From the NCBI GenBank assembly GCA_030435675.1, contig CM059624.1:5232769-5296768 (forward strand): a stretch of 64,000 bases of DNA, read 5' to 3'. The stretch comes from Steinernema hermaphroditum. Lineage: Eukaryota; Nematoda; Chromadorea; Rhabditida; Steinernematidae. The notes beneath the pieces were generated by a model that worked only from the letters and a program-made list of their open reading frames with translations, had not been told where the DNA came from and ran no database searches. The position numbers and the translations under genes were made by a program. Below are positions 1 through 12,767 of this stretch, in pieces; positions within the stretch are counted from its first letter, which is position 1; each line of letters opens with the position of its first letter.

Positions 1-140
1 CAAAGAACGAAACTGGACTCTGTGATACTGTGCCCCCCAACTGCGAACTCATAAGTGTGATAAACGGATTTCTGAAAACAAGTCAAAATCAACAATGCCC
101 TTGGGGGGACTAAAGGAGTCAAAAAGTAACAATGGAACAA

Positions 141-3138
141 TTAACGTGGTTTTCTGCCCGCCTGACGCAGCAAGTACTTCCGTAAGCTTTCCTGTTGGTC
201 CTTGAAGCTTCGTTGCCGATTCTTTCCGCGCACCTTCTGTTTGACCATCTGGAAGTTCTTGCGTTTCGCCATTTCACGGTTCGTACGACCGACATGGGCT
301 CCCTGCAAAAAGCAAAGTGAAATTCATCTGTCTGACAAGGGTATGTTGCGTCTAGACAGTAGACGTTCTGCTAAGACAGCAGCCAAAGAGCATAAAGAAG
401 CGGTCGTACCTTCTTCTTGGGCTTGTTGAACTCTTCGCGGCCTTCTCTGCCCTCGTGTACAGCGGCCAAACGGTCCTCCTTCGAGTGCTTCTTGCGCTTG
501 TGGAAGTGCTCAATGTCATTCAGACGTGGCAAACCGTCACCCGTTTCTCTCCTAAATGCTGAAGATCAGAGAAATCAGATGGAACTTAGCATACTTGGCA
601 ATCTTCTCGGCCAATTCATCGTCCAGCTTAATATCGTCGTTTCTTCTCTTGACGCCCTTCCTCTCTGTCGCTATCTGCTGGCGGATCTTATGAGCTTGAA
701 TCTTCTTGAAGTCGGCGTCCGTGAGAATTCTGATTTCACTGATCTGCTTCGCCTTCTCAACCAGCTCCTTCTTCTCCTTTTCACGCTCAGCGCGGCGTTC
801 GGACTTCAGCTGGCCCTTGGACTTGGCGTTCTTCTTGGGCTCGCTTTCTTCCCCTTCATCTTCTTCCTCTTCTTGTTCATTGTCACCATCTTCCAGCTCG
901 ATTTCGCTTCCGAGCTCCTCCTCTTCCTCATCATCATCCTCCTCTCCGTCTTCATCTTCAATCTCCTCGCCGTCGACTTCTTCGTCATCATCGTCATCTT
1001 CGTCGTCAGAGTCATCGTCGTCTTCATCAACTTCAGCAGTGCCCTCATCACCAGAATAATCCGGCATATCAACCCAGCCGTCGTCGTCGGAATCCAGCTC
1101 TGCCTCCTCTTCCTCGGCGGGATCTGGCTCCGTCTCCGAGAGGCACTCGGCTCCAGGGACGTAATCAGTAGCGTTGTCGGCGCCGTACTCGAGCTGCGCC
1201 TTGTCCACGAGGCTGGCGGCGTTCGTTGGCTTTCCGCGATCTTTGCGATGAAGAAGCTTAGGATTTACGGAGCGGAAGAAGGTGATAAGACCTCTGGCAG
1301 CCATCGAAACGTTCTTGTTCTTGTACGTCTTGTACTAAAAAAATCACGTATGAGACGTCCTATGGAATCTTATGGCACCTCAGTCAAATCAGTGACCATC
1401 TCTTCAGTAGCCGCGAATGGGCAATTGGCGTAGATCTCGCGGATCGCATTAAGGCCAACGGTCATCGCTTCGGGAGAGTTTCTGTCGGTGACAAAACTCT
1501 GTGCGATCACACGCACCACTTGCTCGACCACATCGGGTGGGATATGTTCGTGACAGGCCTGAGCGGCATAAAGCAAGATTCGGGTGACTTCACGCTGCTT
1601 AGGTTGGAGATATCTGAAAAATAATGTATTAAGTCTGTCGTTTCTAAATAATGTATGCAGCAGAGCCAGGGCCGATCAAAACAACATTTTTGAAACGCCT
1701 AGTTTTGGACCATCCACCCTAATATCTTAATATCGATCAACATGGACTGGGCTTCTTGGCATTTACAGGACTCAAATGACCTTCAAAAATGCGTTAGTCA
1801 TAATATACACAGACTAGAACAAACAACGATGATTGGAAACCATGGAAGACGGACATCTCAAAGCCATGGACCTTAAAAATTGATCCTCATACGAGTGCCA
1901 TGCCCAATCCACGATCACTCCTGATAGAGTACAAACAAGGGTGCCTCCGTTCGAATAACACCTACCTGTGCAAATACGAATAAAAGCCAAGCGTTTGCAG
2001 CTTGTGGATACCGATCACACGAGCGCACAGCGCCATCTGCAGCATTCTGACTTCGAATTTTTCGTTCTTCCTGCCTTCGAGCATCCCGTATAGGCGGTCA
2101 ATGAACTGCTGCGGGTCATAAAGCAACTGGATGGCAGCCAGATTGCACAGCTTCGCGTTGGACTCCTTCTTCTTTTTTTTCTCCTTATGCAGCGCCTTCT
2201 TGGCCTGCTCGAACTCTTTCACCTTTTTCTTCGTTTTCTTCGAATGCCGGAATGCGGTCGTGATTTCTTTCATCGTCTTAGGATCTTCTTGGTCACCGCC
2301 GTTTTCTTCGTCGTCCGAACTCTCTTCGATACCCTGTTCGTCCTTCTGCGAGCCCAGGAAGAACTTCAAGCTGGTCACCTGAATTCTGACTTGTACAAAT
2401 TACGCAGAATTTCTGCTCTACCTGCAGCTTAACGGCTTTGTGGAAACAGAGGTCGGCCAGTGCGTTGGCAGTAACGCTGTCGCGCCAGTAGCCACGACGG
2501 AAAGCGTCGACAAGAACCAGCTGGGCCGTGCGAGCAACAACGCCGCGACTGTCTTTCAGTCGTCCAAAGATGTAGTTCTTCGTTTTACCGCGCCATTTCG
2601 CTGCATTTCCGCCGGCGACTTTGTGCATCTTGTGGAGGATTCCCACCATGGAGTCGAAGATGAACTTCCTGAGATGCTTGTCTTCGCACCGGATCAGATC
2701 GAAGAACAGTTCGAACAGGACAACGGTATCCACAATATCGCGACTTCTGAGCGCGATCAACGCCTTGCAAAAGGCCATGCGGATCGAAGAGTCGAGGCCT
2801 GTACCCTGCTGCCGCAGTAGGTCCATCATGGTCTCGGCGAACTGCTTAGCTTCTTCTAAAGCGACACATCAACGCAATCCAGAATTTCACAGCATACCAG
2901 AGTAGTTAAAGCCAACGGAAGCCAAGAAGGTGACTAATTCCAACAACGGCTGAATGTCCATCTGGTGCTGGCTGGGCTGGAGGTGAATGAGCTTGGCGGT
3001 CTGGATGAAATGATGGAACTGCTCAGTGAACTCCTCCTTGTACGACTCGGGATCCTTGCGGATCAACTCCTGGAGGACGCATAGTCCTTTGTCGCGCAGA
3101 TAGAACCGCTCGTGAGCGGCCGTAGTCAGAGACGACAT
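141..3138 (-). CDS. pro-3: SDA1 homologue (SDAD1; 60S ribosome biogenesis, nucleolar)
   Basis: Spliced minus-strand gene. The N-terminal exon (3138-2898) starts MSSLTTAAHERFYLRDKG. The next exons encode the conserved SDA1 block, including RSRDIVDTVVLFELFFDL and EDKHLRKFIFDSMV, then GLNAIREIYANCP near 1450 and a long Asp/Glu-rich acidic region (about 850-1150). The C-terminal part carries the SDA1 motif ILTDADFKKIQ and a basic tail (REMAKRKNF, KDQQESLRKYLLRQ) that ends in TAA at 141-143. The known family role is nucleolar maturation and export of the 60S subunit, with a link to actin and cell cycle in yeast. The C. elegans orthologue, from memory, is pro-3. Introns are mostly short; one of about 380 bp lies at 1580-1960. 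Everything expected from N- to C-terminus is present, so the gene looks complete. Exact exon edges are approximate, but the identity is firm. Confidence 0.93.
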
Positions 3139-3675
3139 GTCGAATCGACTACTGGCGAGCCCAAGATGAGGGAACTGAAAAAAGAAGAAGCTGCATTAAT
3201 AAACGCAATAAGAAGGAAACGCGGACGAAACCACACACGTCAGCAGCTTCTGTCTACGCCTGAGCTAGACGTCTAAGCACGTGTCTATAGGGATCCGGGT
3301 GACGGTCTGACAGACAAACCTGACTTTCTCAAATCATCGAGCATGTTTCACGCTTTCATCCTTTCATTTGTGTCATTTGTCTGTCTCAACTTCAGACAGA
3401 CAAACTTTCCGACAGACTTGTCTCACTGCGTCTAGACCCTGCAGCGAAACGATAAGCACGGTCAAACCAGAGCAAACTCGAAAAGTGCAAATTTTTGGCA
3501 GCACAATAAGCAGCACATAAATTAGACTTGTCACTATGAGTTTCCGACAAAAATTCCCCGAGAAAAAACGCAAAACACAGCAATCAGCCTCCAGTGGTAT
3601 TTCGAAAACCAAAATTTTCCAATCATTTATTCTACTCCGCGACTCAGGCAAATCCGTTCGGGACCAAAGCAACAA
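3139..3675. other. Intergenic, SDA1 upstream / GPCR downstream
   Basis: No coding signal that I trust. It holds a short perfect hairpin at 3376-3404 (11-bp arms TTTGTCTGTCT / AGACAGACAAA, 7-nt loop) among other GTCTGT-type words. SDA1 promoter elements are expected here, but none is recognisable. Confidence 0.5.
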
Positions 3676-5597
3676 TCACGATGAGCTGCTCGTGGTCAGG
3701 TTGTGACTCATGGGCGTGATGGTGGCGGTGAGCTGTGGCGACACCACGTTGAAGCCAAGCATCTTCAGCAGTTGCCGCTTCACGTATGGATTCGTGGCGA
3801 TTACAATGTAGGCAGTCGACCCTGAATTACCGTAGTCAGCGAACGCTTTTTGAGGATTACGGTACCGTTTACTGCAATCCAGAGGAGGTGCATGCACATC
3901 GGCGCGTATTTCAATAGGCTCGCCTTGGTGAGTTTGATAATAACGAAAGGTACCATCGCCAGAACAGCGATCGAAGCCGATGTGATCGATTGGTAAGTGA
4001 TCTGAAGTGGCGGTGGGTTACGGTAGTTTCGCAATTATCCGTCTAGGGGGTGCATTTTTGGAAAGGAGGGGCATTTATGAAAAGACAAACGTTAAATCCT
4101 ATTCTTGGCAGATTTAAAAATGTAAAAAGTTTGTCTTTTTCATCTCCGGACGTCTGCACTTTCCCTCACCTTCTATTCTTTTGGCCTATTTTAAAGGACG
4201 CAGATCTATGAAATCTACGAAAAGCTCAAAAATTAACAAAAGTACAAACGTTAATAACAGAAGAACAATAATTTTCTTACCTTTGTTTGCAGTTTATTCG
4301 GTTTCTTCTCCGTCCTACTGTAGAAGTAGAACGTTGCCATGTAGAAGAGCACAAGAGATATCGATTTTGTGGAACCATTGACGAGAAGGATGAGATTGTT
4401 CTGAAAGAAAGGGTGTTCCTGTACTTGGACAATGCGAGAGATTAAAAACGCTCCCATGGGGAAGCATCGAAGGTCGGAACTCACCTGGCTGGACTGGCTA
4501 TCGGCGCCACTTCCGACGATCACAGAGTAACTCCAGCCGCCCCCGTAGGGGTCATAGTAGTAGAATGGCTTCTGCCAGAACGAGTTCAGAAGACCGCTGT
4601 AGAGGAGGACGTAAATCGCCCAGCACCAGCTGCGATTGCCGAAGAAGAGGCGATTGGCGAGGCGTTTGTTGGCGAATTCGAGCACTCGATTGAGGGCCAT
4701 CACCTCGTGCACGGCGCAGTAGCATGTCCACGCGACTAAACGGGAACTTGTGAGGAACGGTGTCCAAGTTGAGTGACTTACTCATGGTGACATAGCCCAT
4801 GGAAGTGACCCAAATGCCGTTGCGACAGTGAGTTACTTCGAGAATCGACATCATTCCGCTGATCGGGCATGCGAGGATCAAGTTGAAGAGGTCGAACACT
4901 CCGATTATTGTTAGGATCTTGAAGCAGGCGTGATTGATGAGTGGATGTCGCCTGAAATGTCGCTGGTCATTGGAAGATCATATGGTTCAGGTAACGAAAT
5001 TAAGCTCCTTTAGTATTTGAAAATTAGACTTCTGATCTTTAAGGCCTTTGAGGTCCAACAACCAACACAAAAAAATAGGGTTTGATATCCAAAGCACATG
5101 CAAATACTGGAAAATCTCAGTAATCAATGCCCCAAGGGAGGCTGCGGCGATAAGAGGAGTTCGAAAGGTGCGGAAGTCGGGGCTGGATTCGCTTTTTAAT
5201 GGAATCCGTACCCGTGCAGAAGCCACAAATCACAAAGAATTGCAGGAAACGGTAACTGGAACGTGCGGGATGGTCTCCATGGAGGGCTCCAGATCCCTGA
5301 TCTACTGTTACAGCGAAGGAAAATTCAAGCCTTCGTTACCGAATGGAGCGAATATGCTCAGAGGTAGACATCCAGAAAAACTGTTTGCCCTCGTTCTTCA
5401 TCTTTACGTTGACAAGCCAATCAAGACTATACTTACGTTATCGCAAGGAGCATAACTAGGTTCGGAATAATGGTGAAAAAGCCGACAAGAATATAGAACG
5501 TTCCAATGAAGAGATTCCTGTGCTTTTCGTAATTTTCGTTTAGGACATCGAGCTGTCCTTTGTAGTTACAGTGCGGATAGCGAATGAAGGAAGTCAT
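3676..5597 (-). CDS. Nematode chemoreceptor, serpentine receptor class T (Srt-type) GPCR
   Basis: Seven-TM receptor in about 6-7 exons. I chose the start ATG at 5597-5595 because it precedes MTSFIRYPHCNYKGQLDV and the first TM (RNLFIGTFYILVGFFTI, about 5440-5540). TM2-TM3 lie around 4800-4930 (GVFDLFNLILACPISGM, then a Cys). The LALNR-type motif of the Srt family appears as EVMALNRVLEFANKRL near 4690, followed by LFFGNRSWCWAIYVLLYSG. The last exon encodes TAYIVIATNPYVKRQLLKML and a Ser-rich tail with TGA at 3676-3678. Srt proteins are nematode-specific and are usually expressed in chemosensory neurons. The ligand is unknown. Family assignment rests on the ALNR..LFFG.R.W pattern; a related 7TM class cannot be ruled out. 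Confidence 0.8.
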
Positions 5598-7022
5598 CAC
5601 AAGCGTGAATGAGCTTCAGAAGGAGAGGACAGCCGAGGCGTTGGATGGGACTCTGAAGAGCGAACTCATTAGAATTGGCTCTTAAATGTTGTCGACATCG
5701 GCTTAGCACAAAGAGCGCCTGAGAGGAGAGGGGATTACCAAATGGCAAACGAAAAGTTTTGTTGTTGAGGCGAGGCGTTTACCGCGAAAGGACGAGTCGA
5801 GTTGATAATAATTTGTCGCCAAATTGGCGTCATATTGCCGTTTTCAAGGAAGCGTTACTCATCGGATGGAAAGAATAACTTGGTGAGTCATGAGTTAGCA
5901 GATGATTCTGAAGGTGTACTTCTTGAACAATTGGACATCAACACGAACAGATAAGTGATGTTAGTTGTTCGACTCTGTCATACAAAGGACCGGATGGGTG
6001 ATTGTCATGTGTGGACACGGAGTTGATAGTTTGTGTTTTTTCAGAGTAGGTAATAAATATGTAGGCAGATAAACCCTTTCTGAATCCCGACCCAAGCATT
6101 AGGGCTGTAATCTCGAGGGAGTGAAGTATGTTATCTGCCATTTCCAAGCACAGCAGAACTCTTGGACTCCGCTACAAATGCTGATCAACTACCCACACAG
6201 AATATTTCGAACTTTCACATAGAGGGTTCACATAAAGAGTTCAGTCATTCCTCGGAGTTCGAAGTTGTGAAAGAATGTCATCGCTACAATGTTTTGTTCC
6301 TGGATTATCCGGTTTCGGCTTGCTACTTGATAGGCATAATGTTCAGGCGAAAATAATGATGGAAGATCACATACGCAAGATCAAAGAACTAAGATCCAAG
6401 AAGGTGTACTGGAAATCAGTCACCTTTATCCTGTTTGAACTGTAGAGAAATGAAGGTGTAACTCATGGCCAGTTCTGGGTTTATTTTTAGAGTTTATTTG
6501 GCACTCACCATTCCACAAAGCAGCTGTTATGTAGTCTATGTAACTTTCAAACTTTGGTGAATGTCTGAATTTGTGAGCTTCTGTTCATAATGTATCCCTA
6601 CTGCAGACACTTCATCATGATGTGCGTCACTTAATCCTGTGTCTGATGATTCCTGGATTGACGATCACAATGCTTATGTACCTAGCTTTCTCCCACACGC
6701 TGAGTCATCCGAACGAAAAGCCATTCCAGCTGGTTAGCATACGAAGTTATCAAATGTATAAGCCATAGTACTTTTCACAGAAATCTCTAGACATCACTTC
6801 TTCTATCGTGTGGTCTGAGCGGAACTAATCGGAAAGTCAGGCGAATTACTACGACATCAAATGCCTTGCCATTTGACTTTACAACACTCAAGACGAACAA
6901 ATTAACATTCGGTTTTTAAGGTGACACTTGAATGATCTTGAACTTTCTTCGGAGTGCCAAACTGAGAGTGGTATATTCGTGCATGTGTCCACCAACATCC
7001 TATTTCCATTACCATATCCAAA
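5598..7022. other. Intergenic, 1.4 kb
   Basis: Only short open frames with no recognisable motif. Upstream exons of the 7023-7373 reading frame might lie here, but I could not connect any with confidence. Confidence 0.4.
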
Positions 7023-7373
7023 TAGACATCCAGCGTGTTTAACGAAACTGTCATTAATCAACTTCGCTTCAAGGACGTCGAAACCTTAACTAATCTGTCA
7101 AGTGACTGGAGTACAGTGCCTCTTCACGAACCCAACAGAACGTTCTTTGCTCTTTATCTGCCCAAAGACCAGCATTCGATGTTACTTGAGTTGAGGTTCG
7201 ATGATGGAAGATGGGAATTCAACTTCACTGAGATGAGGAGCTCCACAGAATCTGCTCAATTCGGATACATTTGGACGGCGTTTCTCAGTTCGGAATCCCT
7301 TCTGCTGTTCTCCAATGGCTTCTCCAATTTCAAACTTCTCCAATTCTCCAATATAACACCCAGCACTACATAA
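7023..7373 (+). CDS. Hypothetical protein, probable terminal exon
   Basis: Open frame of about 115 codons with no ATG at its start. It is preceded by a good 3' splice site (CATATCCAAATAG at about 7025) and ends at TAA 7371-7373, so it reads as a last exon. The protein is rich in Phe, Leu, Ser and Asn (for example EPNRTFFALYLPKDQHS and LRFDDGRWEFNFTEM). In style it resembles the nematode-specific proteins at 11708 and 21624, but I see no clear shared motif. The 5' part is unidentified and it could be a gene remnant. Confidence 0.4.
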
Positions 7374-8023
7374 CTACATCACGTGTAAGCCGGCAAAGCA
7401 ACAAGCCGATTAGTCGATCGAGATCAAACCATCGAAAAAAAAAACCAGAACGTCGGCTACCCAGGAGAAGATGAAGGCGACGGCCTTAAAGAGACCCGAT
7501 GCACGTGTAAACCTCACTACTATCACCTCACTGCCACCCCAGCAACAACACAATTTAAAATGTACAAAATATTTATTAACTCATATAATTGTACGTATTG
7601 CATCAGTCTTATCCCGTTCCAGGTGTTCTCATTCGAGAAGCGATTCGATCCTCTTCTTGAGATCACCTGACGGTGCGGGGAAGAGCAGCTGCTTATGGAG
7701 TTCTTCTATCAGTTTTGTGTGTTTTCTTCCGTTTTCTCAATTTCCTCCTTTTAAAAAACTGCAATATACGGTCTCAATCATGATGACTTGCGAAATGCGG
7801 ATACGGTATTTCGGGTCGGCGAAGTCATCGTTTAAAACGAACTTGTCAGATTCGTTGACATCCCTTCCGCTGGGAACCTTTTGGATGCAGCGGGACTTTT
7901 TTCTCCATTTGTCTGCCTGCTTGTGTGCCTATCATTCTGAGGCGGACACTGCAGAAGGTTCCATTTAATCACCCCTCCTCGTATGAGCAAGTACTTTAGA
8001 TACATTTGATTTATTTTCTACCC
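7374..8023. other. Intergenic between two convergent genes
   Basis: No supported gene. A purine-rich stretch lies at about 7420-7480. The UGT gene terminates at the right edge. Confidence 0.4.
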
Positions 8024-10024
8024 CTAATTAGTCTTGATCTTCTCCACTTGTGATCTACAACAACAGAGTCTAACGACTAACTTCAACACTTTCCAGGTGA
8101 CAAGAAGCACCCCGACTACGATAGCTATCAAAGAGGCGATGACGTCGAGGTTGTGATACTGCACGAAGCTCAGCTTCGTTCCGTAGGGGACGAGGTTATC
8201 GAGCTGCTTGAACTCCCCGAGGAACTCAGTCCATCTTCTCAGGAGGACCTCCGGCTGCACGGGCTTCTTCTCCAACATCGCATTCATCCTCACCACCGCA
8301 TTACTGTACTTCTCTTCGTTGAGGACGGCCTCCAAAGCGGCCACAATGTTCGGCTCGGAGATCTCGCTCTTCTGGAGAAGATAGCCGAAGCCGTTTTTGG
8401 CCGCGATTCGACCGTTTCTCGGCTGGTCGCCGAAGAGGGGAATCGTGATGATCGGTTTTCCGGCGTTGATCGCCTCCTGAAGGGAGTTGTAGCCGCCATG
8501 GGATATCAGCGCGGCCGTCTTTGGGTGCTGAAGCAGGTCGGCTTGAGGGATCCACTTGGAAAGGAGGACGTTAATTGGCTTCTTGTCTCCCAAATCGGTT
8601 CCAGCATAGCGCAGCACGAATTGCACGTCTGAAGTGAGCATTGCATACGTTTCTACTGGTCCATGTCCTACCAGGAAACCGTCTGAACGCTCCCATAAAC
8701 GCTTCCTTCCAGCTATCGGGCATCAGCTTTGTGTCACATGCGCTCCCGAACGTCATAACCACCACCCTCTTGGCGCTATCTACGGCTGCTTTAAACTCCT
8801 AAACACATGATGATAAGTACTACAAGGTACAGCAACTCTTTAAACTTCCAATTTCCGTGAAAATTCAGTGGGATTCCACCTCTACATTAAGCCAGAAAAG
8901 TGTACTGAACCCTATCATAGTCCAACTTGAACTCTGAACCTACCCCTTGCAAAGGCTTGGCGTCGAACTTCTTCATCCCCAATCCTCCAATATAGACGAT
9001 TTTGTGGAGCACCGGCCTCGGGAGGTCGTAGAATTCGTTGCTATTCACCATGACGAGTGGACATTGCCGGCCAAGATCTCTCAGACTCGGGAAATTTGGG
9101 TCAATGTGCTTCCGGAAAAGTGCCGTCTGGGGGTTAACGATCAGTTTGGGGTAGAGGATGGGCATGAGAATTTGGCCGATCTGGCTCTTCATCCTCTGGC
9201 CAAAAGTCATCTCGTCGGATGCGTCGGACATGAGCGCTGGAATTGTTCGTCCCAGAAATCCAAAAGGCATGGAAAGAAGGCACTTACGAGGAACATAGCT
9301 AGGCGGCGAAGGAACTCCGACGTCATAGGCGACCAGGTCCATTAGGGCGCCGCTGTTCAGCCACACCCAGCTGGGGATCTTGGCGTAGTGGATGAGGCCG
9401 ATCGGGCAGTACTCGTACATGTGAGCAAAGGCGATGTCGAATTTGGCGTCGACGAGGCGTTTCATGAACTCCTTGTTTAGCAAAACGTCTTAAATCATTC
9501 AAAGTGAACAGATCTAAAGCTTCAGGCCTACTTTCACAGCTCTGCACAAAGATCTCGCCCATCTGTTGGAATTTGCCTCTGATCCTCGAGTCCCACATCG
9601 GGAGGTCTTCGAAGGCCATTGTTTTTATCGCTTCTTCTAGGTTTTCTTTGGTGGGAACGGAAGCGTCGATGTGCCACACTTAAACATTAAGGTTATCGCA
9701 CCTCGGAAATCTGTCTTCGTGTTGTGATCAACATCTGATGGAGGACCTTGATCTATTAGCGACATGCTTACCAGTGATATTAGGATCGATGGACACAGCA
9801 GGTCTATCCGTTTTCATCGCTGTGATGATTACCATGGTGACATCATGGCCTGCCTTCATGAGTTCTTCCGAAACGCGCCTGTTCCATATGATCTAAAGCC
9901 AGTCAACCGGCGACAACACCACAACACAAACCTGGCTGTTGGCCTGATCAGGGCTGAAGACAACGATCTTCAAGGCGCCCGTCGCAACAAGGAAGGTCGC
10001 CACAAACAAACAAGTGCGAATCAT
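8024..10024 (-). CDS. UDP-glucuronosyltransferase (UGT, GT1 family)
   Basis: Transfers a sugar from a UDP-sugar to small lipophilic acceptors; an ER-membrane detoxification enzyme. The first exon (from ATG 10024) encodes the signal peptide MIRTCLFVATFLVATGA, followed by LKIVVFSPDQANSQ and, after a short intron, RRVSEELMKAGHDVTMV. Middle exons lie at 9679-9480 and 9483-8887 (acceptor-binding N-terminal half). The C-terminal exon carries the UDPGT signature: WIPQADLLQHPKTAALISHG, then GYNSLQEAINAGKPIITIPL and GDQPRNG. A single TM anchor (LIAIVVGVLLVTWKVLKLV) and a short Lys-containing cytoplasmic tail (SQVEKIKTN) follow, before TAG at 8024. This is the usual length and order for nematode UGTs and nothing looks broken. 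Substrate cannot be predicted. Confidence 0.92.
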
Positions 10025-11707
10025 TGGGTGAGAGTGCGGATCGACCGTGAACCCGAAGTGCACCGCGTGGTTTTAAAGCACTCGGCGCGTGTTATCACGC
10101 TTCTTTCGCAAGAAATGTCAATAGAAAGTGACGCGACTAGGTGATCGGCAGCGCTGACCTGTTCTTTGGTCCCGAATTCCTGCTTGATTCGCACGGCAAA
10201 CTTGCGAAAGAGATCAAATTTTGGACGAGTGGCTGATGCAAGTGGCCAAAATTGAAAGAGGTGTGCCTGAGACGGATTTCATCAAAAGGAGTAAAAGTAT
10301 TTCATATTTTTTATAAATTCAGGGATCAAGAATAAGCTAGGATATGGTTTTACTATTGCTTTGCTCTTCTACACTTGTTTACTATTATTTTTAAATTTTT
10401 TCGTCTCTAGCGATACATTGAGTTACAAGTCAAAACATTCGGAGCTAAAAATAAACAGCTATGGTTGACCTGCAAATCAAACAATTGCCTTCCTGCGAAG
10501 TTCTGAAAGTAAGGCAAGGAACGTAAGGCAAGGCGTAATCCTTTAATAAGAGAAATAAACTCGTAAACTGCAACAAAAATGCAAAAAATTTATGGCAAAA
10601 CATCTTCGGCCCAAAAGGCTTGGAAGGTTGGTCTTTCAACACTTTGCTCCGTCGGCAGCGGCCCATTCCTACTTGAGCCGCCAGTGTATGTGATATTCGC
10701 TGTCATCTCTATGTTATTCCCAGGTGTCATCTGAACAGTAACGTTTATTTGCATCTTTGCAGTCGAAGTACAATTTGGATCAATTTGGGCCAAATTGTAG
10801 TCGAATCAGTTGGGGCACCTCATGGTCTAAATGTAAATGTGTGTTTTAAAAGAGCAAAAGAAGCGGTATTTCATAATTTTCATTACTTTAGGGATCGTTT
10901 ACTATTCAAAACAAATCTTTCCTTTTATAAATCTACATTGAATTACAACTAAAAAAAATCGAAGTTGGTGCTAAGCATTTACGATTGACCTACAAATCAA
11001 ACAATTGCCTTTATTATCCGTTTTTTGACTGTTTCAGCCCCTTGAACGGCTCTTTACAAACTACAAACATAGAATCTTTAGCGCTGTTCTGTCAACAATC
11101 TCATTTCAATAAGGATTTATTAAATAAGTAGACGCCGCCAAATGTGTAAAGATGAATCACCGAAATTCTACAAATCTGACATTTATTTGCATACATCCGG
11201 TGCCAATATATTCGACATGAAGCTTAAATACAATTTGGATCGGGTGATCATTGTGCCTACGCCGACGGCCTAAAACGACCGCTCACTCAACTCATTTCTA
11301 ATTGAGCGAGTGGACAACCCAACCGATCGCCACCAACACAAAAGACGTCTCTGACTATATTCCAAATGTGACATCTCCACTTAGATATAGAGATTCTTTT
11401 AGAATAGAAAAATTTGGGCCACACACATATCTTTTTTTGCGCCTATTCGATCGACTACTGTAGGTAGCGCGAACAAGCAGCGAAGTCGAAAGGTGCCACG
11501 GATGGCGGCTAATTATACGGCATGTGCAATAAATGTCACTCAATGGTGCAACAGTCTGCAAATGTTGTCCCTCCGCTCGCCTCGTTTGCATGAATCACTC
11601 CTTCCGCTCTCCCATGCCCAGTCATCGAAGTCCCAAAGTCGATCGGTGGATCATTTCACATTAGTCCTCTTCTGTCCGTCCCCACCAACAGTTCCATCCG
11701 TTCTTCA
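10025..11707. other. Intergenic with a decayed direct duplication
   Basis: Two diverged copies of a segment of a few hundred bp lie in the same direction. Words around 10415-10490 (ACATTGAGTTACAA, then ACCTGCAAATCAAACAATTG) recur at 10932-11005 (ACATTGAATTACAA, ACCTACAAATCAAACAATTG). Words at 10750-10800 (GATCCAAATTGTA, ATGCAAATAAA on the minus strand) recur at 11180-11245. Copy 1 holds a minus-strand frame (10590-10793) with an N-glycosylation-rich stretch (MQINVTVQ, MTANITYTGGSS) that is not conserved in copy 2. It may be the end of a decayed secreted-protein gene. Confidence 0.45.
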
Positions 11708-12505
11708 ATGTATTTCGGCCTCCTTCCTCCCGTCCAGTCCCAGAAACCTCAGGATGTCGACTGTCTTGACGTCTTCGTCGATGGCTCAGCAATTGGCTTG
11801 AGAAATTCCGACGGTTCTATCGGCGGCAGTCCGAAAACCGTCCGAATCCAAGGTCGCCTAAATGCCGACGACGAATATTTCGTTGCGCTTCCTTCTGACA
11901 TCGTCCAGGAAGACAGCTCTCTTCTCAACACCCTCTCTAACCAAGCCCAATTCCTCGAGATGACCATCTTCGACTCCTCCATGAACCTCTATCGTATTCT
12001 CCAAGACTTCCCGACCAATTTCCCTTTCGTCAGTGTCAGCTTCCTCCGAAACTCTTGTGACTCCTCCGAAGACCTTCAATCGCGGCCTCTCTACCACTAC
12101 ATTGGGCGCCTTGTGGCCTCCAGGAAGCTGAAATATTTTAATCTCATCGGCGACGACACGAACACCTTCTTCGACAGGCTCCTCGTTGAACTGCTCCAAC
12201 AGGATCAGGTGAAGGAAGTCTTCGTCCACCTCAGCCACGCTCTGAAGAACGAGGTCATCTTCCTCGGCCGTCTTCTCGACATCTGGAAGAACAGAGACCC
12301 ATGGGGCGCCCGCATCTTCTCCATGTCCTTCTTTTCTCCTTTCGAACAGCTCGACTTCGTGAAGAGTCTTCCGAAGAGACTCGCCTGTTTCGACCTGAAA
12401 GGCGACAAGAAGCTCTACTTCTACATGGCGCACCCGAAGAGTCCCGAGAGAGAAGTCCATATCTTTCGAAACACGGAGGGAATGTTGACGCTCGAATTCA
12501 ATTAG
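11708..12505 (+). CDS. Nematode-specific protein of unknown function (single exon)
   Basis: Single open frame of 265 codons starting MYFGLLPPVQSQKPQDVDCL and ending LTLEFN-TAG at 12505. The frame stays open some codons upstream, so the true start could be earlier. Composition (LYRILQDFPTNFPFVSVSF, HYIGRLVASRKLKYFNLIG, QVKEVFVHLSHALKN) gives alternating strand/helix units with evenly spaced Leu/Phe. This is the style of lineage-expanded nematode proteins related to F-box/FTH-type repeats. No F-box is visible. There is no signal peptide and no TM. A second member of similar style is at 21624-22478. Confidence 0.65.
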   Translation: MYFGLLPPVQSQKPQDVDCLDVFVDGSAIGLRNSDGSIGGSPKTVRIQGRLNADDEYFVALPSDIVQEDSSLLNTLSNQAQFLEMTIFDSSMNLYRILQDFPTNFPFVSVSFLRNSCDSSEDLQSRPLYHYIGRLVASRKLKYFNLIGDDTNTFFDRLLVELLQQDQVKEVFVHLSHALKNEVIFLGRLLDIWKNRDPWGARIFSMSFFSPFEQLDFVKSLPKRLACFDLKGDKKLYFYMAHPKSPEREVHIFRNTEGMLTLEFN

Positions 12506-12767
12506 TCCTGCGCACTTAATATGATAGTAAAGTTATGTACTTCAAAAACGCACAAGATCATCTAACCGAGGATATAAAAACACAACTTCAAGCTGCTCAT
12601 CTTGACCTGACTTGATTTTCAGGCTCCAGTATGTCATTGTTTCATCACTCACTCCTGTGTGCACCATTTTGGGCAAAGGTCGCCCAGAACGCAATCTTTT
12701 GTCCTTCTGAGGGGCAAATTTATTAGGTATGTAACATAGTTACAATTGTATGGCACGGCTGATCGGA

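Noticed and set aside
417..1433. 338-codon plus-strand frame
   Set aside because: Antisense shadow of the acidic-rich SDA1 coding region; its Leu/Phe run is the complement of Glu/Asp codons.
11858..12460. 200-codon minus-strand frame
   Set aside because: Antisense to the 11708-12505 gene, which has the better composition and start context.
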